Source of the DNA: Opitutia bacterium
GTDB taxonomy: Bacteria > Verrucomicrobiota > Verrucomicrobiia > Opitutales > T3Sed10-336
Direction: 5' to 3'
Assembly: GCA_003558065.1 (NCBI GenBank)
Contig: PWMU01000154.1
Coordinates: forward strand, 1 to 58,456
Length of the DNA: 58,456 nt
Shown here: positions 36,092-45,169 of the stretch, one piece after another
Numbering within the stretch: position 1 is the stretch's first letter
How the letters are laid out: each line of letters begins with the position of its first letter
The notes under the pieces: generated by a model
The model's input: the letters and a program-made list of their open reading frames with translations, nothing else
Database searches by the model: none
What the model was told of the DNA's origin: nothing
Translations under genes and position numbers: made by a program

Positions 36092-36943
36092 CTAAGACTG
36101 CTCGAAGACGATGTCCGCGACCAGGGGCAGATGATCTGAAGCCTGGGTTTCCGGAATCCAGGCTTCTTTGGGAACGAGGCCTTTCCCTTTTTCCAGAAAG
36201 ATGTAGTCAATCCGGCGATCGGGATTGTCGCTGCGAAAGGTGAACCCGTCGCCCTCTCCCACCGCTTCCCATGTATCGATAAAATCCTCCTTCATTTTAC
36301 CGTGGGTACGGCTGCCGGGAAAGTCGTTAAAATCGCCGGAAATGATCACCGGCAGCCCCTCGTAGGTTTCGACAATCTCCCGGAACTGCCGGATGTTTTT
36401 CAAGCGTTCGGAATCATCGCGCCGGTAATCAATGTGCGTGTTCATGAACACAAGCTCCCGGCCCCCGATCTCGAGGACCATGTGAATGACCCCGCGCTGC
36501 TCACCCTCACGAATCATGCGCAGGTGAGAATTGGATTCCTTGAGGACGGGAAAACGGGTCAGTACGGCGTTTCCGTAGTCGCCTCCCTGGAATTCAATGT
36601 TGCGATCAAAAAAGACGTTCATTCCGGTCAGTTCGGCCAGCTTCCCGGGAATATCGACCCCGCCGCTGCGTTCCACGCCCCGGTCGACCTCCTGGAGCGC
36701 CACAATGTCAGGCTCCTCGCGCACGATGACCTCCGCGATGCGCCGAATATCAACCTGACCGTCCATTCCGCGGCCGTGCTGAATGTTGTAGCTCATTACC
36801 CGAATCGTCACGACGTCTTGCTCCTCAGCGGTTTCACCCATTTCCGCAACGCTCATACAGCCGCCCAACACCAAGGGCAACAGGAAGAAGGCGGCAACGC
36901 GGACTGCGAGCCTTGGAAACAGGTTTGAATGAAGGAAGTGCAT
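36092..36943 (-). CDS. lipoprotein of the endonuclease/exonuclease/phosphatase (EEP) family
   Basis: This 283-residue precursor has a lipoprotein signal: a basic/hydrophobic start, then FFLLPLVLGGC, with lipidated cysteine C29. The mature part has the EEP catalytic motifs: MSYNIQHGRG, IVALQEVDRGVERSGG (metal-binding E), MNTHIDYR, ISGDFNDFPGS and ASDHLPLVADI. It would cleave a phosphodiester or phosphomonoester (nucleic acid, inositol or sphingolipid type) outside the inner membrane. The substrate cannot be read from sequence. It is a single gene next to tRNA-Gly on the same strand. Confidence 0.88.
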   Translation of the reverse strand: MHFLHSNLFPRLAVRVAAFFLLPLVLGGCMSVAEMGETAEEQDVVTIRVMSYNIQHGRGMDGQVDIRRIAEVIVREEPDIVALQEVDRGVERSGGVDIPGKLAELTGMNVFFDRNIEFQGGDYGNAVLTRFPVLKESNSHLRMIREGEQRGVIHMVLEIGGRELVFMNTHIDYRRDDSERLKNIRQFREIVETYEGLPVIISGDFNDFPGSRTHGKMKEDFIDTWEAVGEGDGFTFRSDNPDRRIDYIFLEKGKGLVPKEAWIPETQASDHLPLVADIVFEQS

Positions 36944-36977
36944 AAAAAAATCCTCCCGTGCGGAAGGATTTTCAGGG

Positions 36978-37050
<73 letters not shown>

Positions 37051-37170
37051 AGATTAGAGAAAGCCAATCTCCGCAATCGCCCCCCCTCTGTCAACAGGTT
37101 TTTGACCGGAATTTCCCCCCGGCGGGCACCGTCCGGCCTGTCCCGGCGAGATCCCCCTCCACGGTTCAGG

Positions 37171-38415
37171 TCAGCCTGAAGTCCCGATTTCCCCTCCCCC
37201 GTTCGGCTCGTCGGCGCTCTTGAGGAGGCGGGCCCGGCGGTGTTTCTGGGTGAACTCGAGGAAAATGGAGGTGCCCACGCCATCCTGGCTCTCGATACCG
37301 ACCCGGCCGCCGTGGTCGCGCATAATCCGCTGAACAATCATCATGCCCAGTCCGTGGCCCCGCTTCTTGGTCGTGTAGTAAGGTTGAAACACCCTGGAGA
37401 GATTGTCCCGGCTGATGCCGCTGCCGGTGTCGGCAATCTGGAGATAGACCGAATTTTCGTCGCTCCAGGCCCGCACCCGCAGATGTCCTCCTATATCCAT
37501 AGCATCCATCGCGTTTCTGAAAATATTGAAAAACACCTGCTTAAGTTGGTTTCGGTCACCGATAATCACCGGCAGGTCCCGGTTGAGTTCGACATCCACC
37601 TGGATGTCGCGGTCGGCCAATTCGTCGGCCTGGGTTCCAAGCACTTCTTCGATCAGGTCCAGCAGATGAATATCAGAGAAATCGGGCGGGCTGGGCCGAA
37701 TGGCTTTGAGAAAATGATTGATGATGCCGTCCAGCCGCCCGATCTCGCCCTCACAGACCTCGACCGCATCCCGGATTTTGGCCGCCTGGGGCGATTCCTC
37801 GAGCTTGCGGAGCTGACGCTGGATCAATTGAAGGTGAATATTGATCGTATTCAGAGGGTTCCCCATTTCGTGGGCGACACCACCGGCCAAAAGCAGAATC
37901 GACGAGGTCTTCTCGTTCTCGATCATCTCTTCGGTCGACAACTTTTCAGCGGTAATGTCATGGAGGATGACGGCGAAATGCGCGGTTTCCCGCTCTTCGG
38001 ATTCGGTGTCGTCTTCATCGTCGAGTACTTCCTTGAACGGTACGATGTACAGCCTCAGGCAACGCTTTTCAGGGTAACTGATTTCAATTTCCCGCAACAG
38101 CAGGGGAAGCTTGGGGCGCAGCGCTTCGAGATTGGTCTCCATACTCTTCGCCAAATCCGGAACCAGTTTCCAGAGCGTGACGTTCCCTATATCATCGTCC
38201 TTGAGGCCGATCAGGCGGCTGGAGGCTTCATTCGCGTATTCGATGACTCCGTGAGGATCGATGACGAGAATGCCCTCCCGAAGAGTATTGAACACCGTCT
38301 CCAGAAGCCGTCGCTCGCGCGCCAGCCGCTGGACCAGGTTCGTCAGGTTGACTGAATCCAGGCTTTCGAGGCGTCCGAGAACCTTGTCGAGGGAACTGAT
38401 TTTCTTGGCTACCAT
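37171..38415 (-). CDS. cytosolic PAS histidine kinase (NtrB-like)
   Basis: This 414-residue kinase has no transmembrane helix. An N-terminal helix (1-38) leads into a PAS domain (about 39-160: LREGILVIDPHGVIEYANEASSRLIG). A HisKA domain follows with H182 in LAGGVAHEMGNPLNTI, then HATPase_c with NIFRNAMDAM, ADTGSGI and KKRGHGLGMMIV. An acidic insert (LDDEDDTESEERE) lies in the PAS domain. The family usually works with a sigma-54 response regulator, but none is adjacent. The AraC gene lies 31 bases upstream on the same strand, so the two may be cotranscribed. Confidence 0.9.
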   Translation of the reverse strand: MVAKKISSLDKVLGRLESLDSVNLTNLVQRLARERRLLETVFNTLREGILVIDPHGVIEYANEASSRLIGLKDDDIGNVTLWKLVPDLAKSMETNLEALRPKLPLLLREIEISYPEKRCLRLYIVPFKEVLDDEDDTESEERETAHFAVILHDITAEKLSTEEMIENEKTSSILLLAGGVAHEMGNPLNTINIHLQLIQRQLRKLEESPQAAKIRDAVEVCEGEIGRLDGIINHFLKAIRPSPPDFSDIHLLDLIEEVLGTQADELADRDIQVDVELNRDLPVIIGDRNQLKQVFFNIFRNAMDAMDIGGHLRVRAWSDENSVYLQIADTGSGISRDNLSRVFQPYYTTKKRGHGLGMMIVQRIMRDHGGRVGIESQDGVGTSIFLEFTQKHRRARLLKSADEPNGGGEIGTSG

Positions 38416-38446
38416 AAGGGAACTCTTCCCAGCAATCGCTTCGTTA

Positions 38447-39343
38447 TCAACGGGTCAGGTACATCTTCCGGTACGAACGCGGTGACATTCCGTAGTAACG
38501 CTTGAAAAAACGGCAAAAATGCGGGGCGTCGGAATAACCCAACGCATACACAATGTCGGAAATGGAATTCTTCGGGTCAAGCAGCTGGTTGCAGGCGTAG
38601 TGTATCCGTCTCCGCTGAAAGTAATCGGTGGGCGTCAGGCCCGTGGACTCCTTGAAGCGTTTACTGAGGTAATCAACGGAAAGGCCGGCCTCGGCAGCCA
38701 GGTCCGCCAGTTGGAACGGCTTGTTCTCCTGCAGGCACTGTTCGATGTATTCCAGCGCGGTCCAGACTTCGGCCCGGAAGGGGAGATTGATATCCTCGTG
38801 CTCCTCCTCGCGAACGAAGGCGCGGCTCAGCTTGATCAGGAACTTCAAAAACCCCGATTTCAGGTAAAGGATCGACGGGTGCTCCTGTTCCAGCTCCGCG
38901 CTCAGGTCGTCCAGCTCCTTGACGCATTGCGCGGACTCCTGCGAATCGAGCGAAAACTGCGGAATGGCGAAATGTTCGTGATGCTGAAAGAGACTCGGAG
39001 CCAGGAAAAGCGAGACCAGCCCGTCGTGGTTCCAGAGCGAACGCAGCTCATACAACAGCCATTCGGAAAGGTAGTAGATGTTGATCGCTTCCAGTTGAGA
39101 ATCCTGAAGCCCCGCGATCGCATGGACTTTTCCGGGGGGAACCACCAGAACCGAGCCGGGCTCGAGTTTCCGCTCGTAAAGCTCGGTAGAATGCAAAGCC
39201 GTTCCCTTTTGAATCAGCGAAATCTCGTAGTAACCGTGATCGTGGGGCGGAACATCCCCGTGCATCACTATCCTCTTGAGATTGAGCGGCTTTCGGGAGT
39301 AAAGGGAAACTTGCTCCTGACTGATGGAAAACGTCGGCTCCAT
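38447..39343 (-). CDS. AraC family transcriptional regulator with cupin sensor
   Basis: This 298-residue regulator has an N-terminal cupin-like ligand domain (GDVPPHDHGYYEISLIQKGTA, then PGSVLVVPPGKVHAI) and a C-terminal AraC double HTH (FQLADLAAEAGLSVDYLSKRFKESTG and ISDIVYALGYSDAPHFCRFFKRYYGMSPRSYRK). Cupin-AraC proteins commonly sense carbohydrates. It is divergent from the PhyH dioxygenase gene across a 116-base region with two direct repeats, making that gene a likely target. It is followed by the histidine kinase on the same strand. Confidence 0.92.
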   Translation of the reverse strand: MEPTFSISQEQVSLYSRKPLNLKRIVMHGDVPPHDHGYYEISLIQKGTALHSTELYERKLEPGSVLVVPPGKVHAIAGLQDSQLEAINIYYLSEWLLYELRSLWNHDGLVSLFLAPSLFQHHEHFAIPQFSLDSQESAQCVKELDDLSAELEQEHPSILYLKSGFLKFLIKLSRAFVREEEHEDINLPFRAEVWTALEYIEQCLQENKPFQLADLAAEAGLSVDYLSKRFKESTGLTPTDYFQRRRIHYACNQLLDPKNSISDIVYALGYSDAPHFCRFFKRYYGMSPRSYRKMYLTR

Positions 39344-39362
39344 AATGGGGAAAACCGGATTT

Positions 39363-39391
39363 ATTCAACTATTTCTCCCCAAACATTCAAT
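39363..39391. promoter_or_regulatory. direct repeats in the AraC-PhyH divergent promoter
   Basis: ATTCAAC (39363-39369) and ATTCAAT (39385-39391) lie 22 bases apart, about two helical turns, in the AT-rich stretch between the divergent AraC and PhyH starts. AraC proteins typically bind such direct half-sites spaced about 21 bp. No experimental support. Confidence 0.4.
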
Positions 39392-39459
39392 CAAATCCGC
39401 GCGCTTCGTGATAAAGTTTGCCAGCCCGCCTTTCCCGGCTCCAGAAAAAGCAGGAAGTT

Positions 39460-40236
39460 ATGATAACCGAGGAACCGCTCACCACTGAAGAGAATCTCCC
39501 CGAAAATAAAGTCAAACAGTACCGGGAGCGCGGCTTTGTTGCTATTCAGGGAATCATCTCGAAAGAACGGGCCGCCCGCTACCGGGAGGCCGCGCTCGAG
39601 CTCGCCGCACGGCGCCGGTCCTCCTTCGACAGGAAGGTCTTCACCCAGTTGGTGAACGCGTGGCGGGAAAGCGAACCGCTCAAGGAACTGACGCTTGACC
39701 CGAATGTCGCCTCGGTCGCCGAAACCCTCGCCGGGGGCCCGCTCCGTCTCTGGCACGACCAGGTCCTCATCAAGAACCCGAAAAACAGTGCTCCGACCGA
39801 GTTTCACCAGGACCAGCCCTACTGGCCGCACGCCAACTCGGTCCGCCCGATTTCAGCTTGGGTCGCCCTCTGCGACGTGCCGGTCGAACGGGGCTGCATG
39901 ACCTTCATCCCCGGGTCCCAGCAACGCACCGGCCTGGCCGCGCAAGACTTGACCGACGCGGGAAGCCTCATGTCCCTGTCTCCGGACCTGCGATGGGAAG
40001 AGCGGATCACGGTGCCGTTGAAGGCGGGTGATTGCACCTTTCATCACGGCCGCACCGCCCACATGGCGACGCCCAACTTCACCGACGATCCCCGAGTCGC
40101 CCACGTGGTGATTTTTATCGACGCCGGGACCACCTACCGGAAAAAGCCGCACGTGGTAACCGACTCCCTCGACCTCGAAGACGGCGCGCCGCTCGACGGA
40201 GAGTTGTTCCCGCGGGTGCCGGTCCGGCCTGAATGA
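39460..40236 (+). CDS. phytanoyl-CoA dioxygenase (PhyH) family oxygenase
   Basis: This 258-residue Fe(II)/2-oxoglutarate oxygenase starts at ATG 39460, after the ribosome-binding site AGGAAG. The facial triad is H116 and D118 (EFHQDQPYW) with distal H201 (HHGRTAHMATPNF). Other family motifs are VAIQGIISKE near the start, WVALCDVPVERGCMTFIPGSQ and LKAGDCTFHHG. The family hydroxylates diverse lipids, amino acids and glycosides, so the substrate is open. The divergent AraC regulator suggests inducible, perhaps sugar-linked, use. It is convergent with the glycerate kinase gene. Confidence 0.88.
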   Translation: MITEEPLTTEENLPENKVKQYRERGFVAIQGIISKERAARYREAALELAARRRSSFDRKVFTQLVNAWRESEPLKELTLDPNVASVAETLAGGPLRLWHDQVLIKNPKNSAPTEFHQDQPYWPHANSVRPISAWVALCDVPVERGCMTFIPGSQQRTGLAAQDLTDAGSLMSLSPDLRWEERITVPLKAGDCTFHHGRTAHMATPNFTDDPRVAHVVIFIDAGTTYRKKPHVVTDSLDLEDGAPLDGELFPRVPVRPE

Positions 40237-40350
40237 TGCGCCCTTTGCTCCGAGCCTGCCCGCCCAGCACCGCCGGACTTCTGGTTGGTCTGATCGGCTG
40301 GCCGCTGGCCTGCACGGGAGACCTCCTGGTCGCGGCTCCGGAAGGGCTGC

Positions 40351-41571
40351 TTATCCCGGCGAATTGAGACGGTTCAAAGCGCGTTGCACGGCCTTTTCCA
40401 GCAACTCGGCGGTTCGCGGCAACGCCTCCTCAAGCGCCATACCTTCCGGCGTCACGACTTCCAGCCAGACGCCCGCTTTTCTCAGCCCTTGCCGTTCCTT
40501 TTCGGACAAGTCGATGGCACCCGCCAACACCACGACCGGTTTCCCCATCGCCGTCGCCTCCCTGACGATTCGCCCCGGGCCCTTACCCGACAGCGAGCCA
40601 CTGTCGAATCGTCCCTCTCCGGTAAAAACCACATCAGCCCGTTTGAGCCGTTCGCTCAATCCCAACCAATCCGACACCAGTTCAAACCCCGGAACCCGGC
40701 GCGCACCGCAGGCCACCTGCAGACCGAATGCGATGCCCCCGGCCGCCCCCGCGCCGGGTTCGTCAGGCGTTGAATCGGCAGCGCCGAAGGTCCGGCACAG
40801 CTTCGCCGCCATTCGGTGAGTGGCGCTTTCCAGGCGGGGAAGATCCCCGACTTTCGCCCCTTTCTGCCGGGCAAACGTAAACACCGCGCCGTTGCTGCCG
40901 AGCAACGGATTTTCAACGTCACACGCAATCCGGATCGGCGGCAGAACGCGCATGCCCCGCGTCGCAAATTCCCGGATCCCCTCCCAGTGCCCGGGCGTGC
41001 AGCCAAGGGCGCCGGCGAATGGCCGCGGCACCTTGGTTCCCCGGAGCGGGTGTTCGGGCTTCACTCGCAATCCGAGCGCCGATAGGGCCCCGAGCCCGAG
41101 ATCGTGCGTCGCGCTGCCGCCAACACCCAGCAGTATCGCCCGCGCGCCTCGATCCGCCGCCGCGGCAAGCAAGTCGCCCGTGCCGCGGCTCGTCGTCGTC
41201 CACGGATCCCGTCGCTCGGGCGGCACCAACTCCAATCCACTGGCCCGCGCCATTTCGATCACGGCAACTTCTCCGCTTCCGGACAAACCGCAGTCGTCCT
41301 TCAGGGCCGCGGGCAGCCGCTCCAACGCCACGGTACCGTACTCCGCCTCGACCGGATCAAAGCACGGCCCGCAGACGCCGGCCCGGCGCAACTCCCCGCC
41401 CGCGCGCCGGGTGAGAATGGACGCAAACCCCTCCCCTCCGTCAGTCAACGGCGCGGCGTCCACGCACACTTCGGGACACCTCTCCCGCACCGCACACGCC
41501 ACCTCCCTGCAAATCGATTCGGCATCGAGCGCATCTTTGAACTTGTCGAAGGCCAATAGCAGGCTATCCAT
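40351..41571 (-). CDS. glycerate kinase (GarK/GlxK type)
   Basis: This 406-residue kinase has the type-1 glycerate kinase motifs: LLLAFDKFKDALDAESIC, APLTDGGEGFASIL, GTGDLLAAAADRGARAILLGVGGSATHDLG, RIACDVENPLLGSNGAVFTFARQKGA, GAGAAGGIAFGL and DVVFTGEGRFDSGSLSGKGP. It phosphorylates D-glycerate, feeding it into glycolysis. It is slightly longer than the roughly 380-residue norm. It is the last gene of a minus-strand cluster with two sugar ABC permeases and a membrane protein (6-base gap upstream), suggesting a sugar or sugar-acid catabolic unit. Confidence 0.92.
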   Translation of the reverse strand: MDSLLLAFDKFKDALDAESICREVACAVRERCPEVCVDAAPLTDGGEGFASILTRRAGGELRRAGVCGPCFDPVEAEYGTVALERLPAALKDDCGLSGSGEVAVIEMARASGLELVPPERRDPWTTTSRGTGDLLAAAADRGARAILLGVGGSATHDLGLGALSALGLRVKPEHPLRGTKVPRPFAGALGCTPGHWEGIREFATRGMRVLPPIRIACDVENPLLGSNGAVFTFARQKGAKVGDLPRLESATHRMAAKLCRTFGAADSTPDEPGAGAAGGIAFGLQVACGARRVPGFELVSDWLGLSERLKRADVVFTGEGRFDSGSLSGKGPGRIVREATAMGKPVVVLAGAIDLSEKERQGLRKAGVWLEVVTPEGMALEEALPRTAELLEKAVQRALNRLNSPG

Positions 41572-41577
41572 CCCAGC

Positions 41578-42030
41578 CTATCCCGAGGAACCGCCCTTCT
41601 TCCGTTTCAAACGCCGGACGCACCCGGCGCCCAGGAGCAGGAATACAAGCGAAACGCCCCACCAGGTCAGAACGTGAGGAACCGTCAGCGCGCCGATCAG
41701 ACCCGCCGGACTGCTCTCGAAGGCGATCCATTGGAAAACCAGCGGGCCCAGCAGGATCCCGACCGCCGCACCCAGAAGCACCAGAAACACCCCTTTACGG
41801 ACAAACCAGGCCACAGCAAAACCCAGCAGGAAAGCGGCGACCAGGTTCGGGAGGTTGGCCGAGACGAGCAGCGAAAACGTCACCGCGCCGGAATGTCCGC
41901 CTTCTCCGAGGCGTTGCGCAATCGGCTGGAGCCAGTCCAATTCCATCCATAAAGGGAATACGAACAACTCGGTCAGGATGATCACAAACATCCCGATCAA
42001 AAACGATAATGCCACTCCGGTAGTCTTCAT
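41578..42030 (-). CDS. four-helix membrane protein, hypothetical
   Basis: This protein of about 150 residues (start MKTTGVALSFLIG) is largely hydrophobic, with four predicted helices and a basic C-terminus (VRRLKRKKGGSSG). An in-frame ATG at 42084 would add an acidic 18-residue start (MGDEIPEIRDG). I recognise no family. It lies between the MalG-type permease (121-base gap) and glycerate kinase (6-base gap) on the same strand, so it is probably expressed with them. A role in sugar uptake is only inferred from position. Confidence 0.65.
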   Translation of the reverse strand: MKTTGVALSFLIGMFVIILTELFVFPLWMELDWLQPIAQRLGEGGHSGAVTFSLLVSANLPNLVAAFLLGFAVAWFVRKGVFLVLLGAAVGILLGPLVFQWIAFESSPAGLIGALTVPHVLTWWGVSLVFLLLGAGCVRRLKRKKGGSSG

Positions 42031-42151
42031 CGCCACACCGACCGTAAAAAAACCGTCTCGAATTTCCGGAATCTCATCACCCATTCATGCGGAACGACCA
42101 TCGCCGGAAAGCGCCGGTCCGTTGTCTTTCGTCCCGGCACACGCACCCTGC

Positions 42152-43081
42152 TCACCCTTTCACCGATCCGACGGTCAGGCCGGAAAGGAAGAAGCGCTGC
42201 CCGACCAGGAAAAGCACAATGACCGGGACCAGCATGAGCAGCGAGGCGGCCATCATCAGGTGCCACTCGGTCGCGTACTGTCCCTGGAAGGCCTGAAGTC
42301 CGACCGGCAGTGTGCGAAGGTATTCCTGGTTGGTGGCGACCAGCGGCCACAGGAACGCGCCCCACACCGTCATAAAGGTCAGGAGGGTCAGCGCGGTAAG
42401 CCCTGGAATGGAGAGGGGAAGAATGACCCTGGTGAAGATGCTCCAGTGGCTGCAACCGTCGATCTTCGCCGCCTCGTCGAGCTCTTTGGGAAGACTGATA
42501 AAGAACTGGCGCAGGAGAAAGGTCCCGTAGGCGGAAAACATCCCCGGTGCGATCAAGGCGAAATAGGAGTCCAGGCCGGCCAGCCGACCGACCCCCGGCC
42601 CGTCACCACCGAGCCCCAGGTAACGCAGGCTCATCCAATCCACGAAGGGAGCGACGATCTCCAACCCCTCCGGAATCAGCTTCATCAGGATGAAGTTGGG
42701 AATCATAATCACCAGCCCGGGAATCATCATGGTCGCCAGATAGGCCAGGAACAGCTTATCGCGCCCCGGCCAGCGGATCCGGCTGAAGGCGTAGGCCGCC
42801 ATCGCACTGGTCATTACCTGGCCGGCGGTCGCAACAACCGCCACGACGAGACTGTTGATGTAATACCGTAGAAACGGCACGATTTCCCAGACGATGATGA
42901 AATTCTCCCAGCGCCAGTGCTGGGGAATAATCATCTCCCAGAAGTTATCCGTCGCCCGCATTGCGGCCTCCGCCGGGGCCAGCGCGGTCGTGATCATAAA
43001 CGCGAGGGGCATCAGGCAGGTGATCCCCCCGAGGATGAGGGGGATGTGCCAAAGTGATTGCCAGCGGGATTGTTTGCTCAT
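42152..43081 (-). CDS. carbohydrate ABC transporter permease, MalG type
   Basis: This 309-residue permease has six transmembrane helices and the CUT1-family EAA loop, LPKELDEAAKIDGCSHWSIF then ILPLSIPGL, near the C-terminus, which contacts the ATPase. The N-terminus (WQSLWHIPLILGGITCLMPLAFMI) and the later LPVGLQAFQGQY segment are typical of MalG/LacG proteins. It has an insert of about 35 residues (PEGLEIVAPFVDWMSLRYLG...) before the EAA loop. It follows the MalF-type permease by 13 bases. No substrate-binding protein or ATPase gene lies nearby, so a shared ATPase is likely. Confidence 0.92.
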   Translation of the reverse strand: MSKQSRWQSLWHIPLILGGITCLMPLAFMITTALAPAEAAMRATDNFWEMIIPQHWRWENFIIVWEIVPFLRYYINSLVVAVVATAGQVMTSAMAAYAFSRIRWPGRDKLFLAYLATMMIPGLVIMIPNFILMKLIPEGLEIVAPFVDWMSLRYLGLGGDGPGVGRLAGLDSYFALIAPGMFSAYGTFLLRQFFISLPKELDEAAKIDGCSHWSIFTRVILPLSIPGLTALTLLTFMTVWGAFLWPLVATNQEYLRTLPVGLQAFQGQYATEWHLMMAASLLMLVPVIVLFLVGQRFFLSGLTVGSVKG

Positions 43082-43094
43082 GCGGTGATCTCCT

Positions 43095-44012
43095 TCAGTC
43101 CTCGATACTGCCGCCGCCTTTCTTCCAATTGAGGAGCGTCAGGCCAAAAATCAGCAAGAACAGGATCCATGAAATGGTCGCGGCGTAGCCCATTTCAAAA
43201 TCCTGGTAGGCTTTCAGATAAATATAATACCCCAATGTCGTGGACGCACCGAACGGCCCGCCCTCGGTCATAACCATGACCGCTTCCGCCCCCCATTGGA
43301 GTCCGTTGATGATACCGATGGTAAACAAAAAGAAAGTGACCGGCATAACCGAAGGCCAGGTCACGGCCCAGAAGCTCTGCCAGGAATTCGCCCCTTCGAT
43401 TTCGGCAGCCTCGTACAATTCGGTGTTCACATTACGCAGCGCGGCTATGTAGAGCACCATCCCAACCCCGCCGATCATGATCCAGATCTGCATAATGATG
43501 ATTGCCGGCTTGACCCACATGGGATCGGTCAGCCAGTTCGGGCCGTCGATGCCGATGAATGCGAGAATGGAATTGAACAGGCCGTAATCCGGATTGTAGA
43601 TCCAGCGCCACAGGTAATAAATGGCAATCCCGGCCAGAATGCTGGGAAGAAAGAAAACGAGCCGGTAAATATAAGTAAACCGAATATTCTTCACCAGGAT
43701 CAGCGCCACGATCAGCGAGGTGGCGATGTTCACCGGGAGGCTCATCAGCATGAAGCCGGTGTTGTAGAGGTACTTCCAGAAATCGGGGTCGTTGGCGCGA
43801 ATCCCGTCGACGCTCTGGTGAAATCCGATCAGTTCCCAGAAATTCGCCAGCCCGACCCATTGCGGGGGGGTCAGCAGGTCCCAGGAGGTAAAACTCAAAA
43901 TCAGCGAAGCCACCACCGGGCCGGCGGTAAAGGCGAAAAAACCGAGAATATTCGGCAAGAGAAACGCGAGCGCAATGAGTGTCTCTCTTCTGCGAATACC
44001 GCTGCCCTTCAT
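43095..44012 (-). CDS. sugar ABC transporter permease, MalF type
   Basis: This 305-residue permease has a basic start (KGSGIRRRETLIALAFLLPNILGFFAF), about six helices, and an EAA loop (NTELYEAAEIEGANSWQSFW then PSVMPVTFFLF). It ends with a short charged tail, NWKKGGGSIED. With the MalG-type partner it should form the channel of a CUT1 importer for a di- or oligosaccharide. It is the first gene of the minus-strand cluster. The upstream region has a LacI-operator-like core. Confidence 0.92.
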   Translation of the reverse strand: MKGSGIRRRETLIALAFLLPNILGFFAFTAGPVVASLILSFTSWDLLTPPQWVGLANFWELIGFHQSVDGIRANDPDFWKYLYNTGFMLMSLPVNIATSLIVALILVKNIRFTYIYRLVFFLPSILAGIAIYYLWRWIYNPDYGLFNSILAFIGIDGPNWLTDPMWVKPAIIIMQIWIMIGGVGMVLYIAALRNVNTELYEAAEIEGANSWQSFWAVTWPSVMPVTFFLFTIGIINGLQWGAEAVMVMTEGGPFGASTTLGYYIYLKAYQDFEMGYAATISWILFLLIFGLTLLNWKKGGGSIED

Positions 44013-44317
44013 ACGCCGAAACCTCCCGCAGCGGTCATCACCGAATGAACCCCTGTTAATAAAACCGTTTCCATAAGCCGAACATCCAAAATGAAAGCGG
44101 TATTTAAGGAACTATTTCCGCCCCTGCCAACCCTGAAATGAAGAAATACCGGATGTCCGCTGCGGGGCCGGCTAAAAGGGTTCATCGCTCCAAAAGCGCT
44201 TCACATCGAACCGACCGCCCACGTCACCGGCCCTGACCGGAGCGAATCGAAAGCCGACCTCCGATTCCGGCAAGCGGCATCCCTGCAAGGATCGAAATCC
44301 GTCTTGCGGTACCTGGA
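44013..44317. other. promoter region of the sugar-permease operon
   Basis: This 305-base gap holds no gene. AAACCGTTT (44062-44070) is a palindrome with one central base, resembling the core of LacI-family operators (GAAAC/GTTTC type), about 50 bases upstream of the MalF-type start. Downstream of the superoxide dismutase there is an AGCGCTTTTGGAGCG-like small hairpin near 44190. The operator reading is tentative. Confidence 0.4.
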
Positions 44318-45088
<771 letters not shown>

Positions 45089-45169
45089 GGCTTGTTCGAT
45101 TGATCGTTTTCAGGGTTAAAAGGAAGGTAAAACTAATCCGATCCAGGAATCAACGCAACCCCGGAATTC

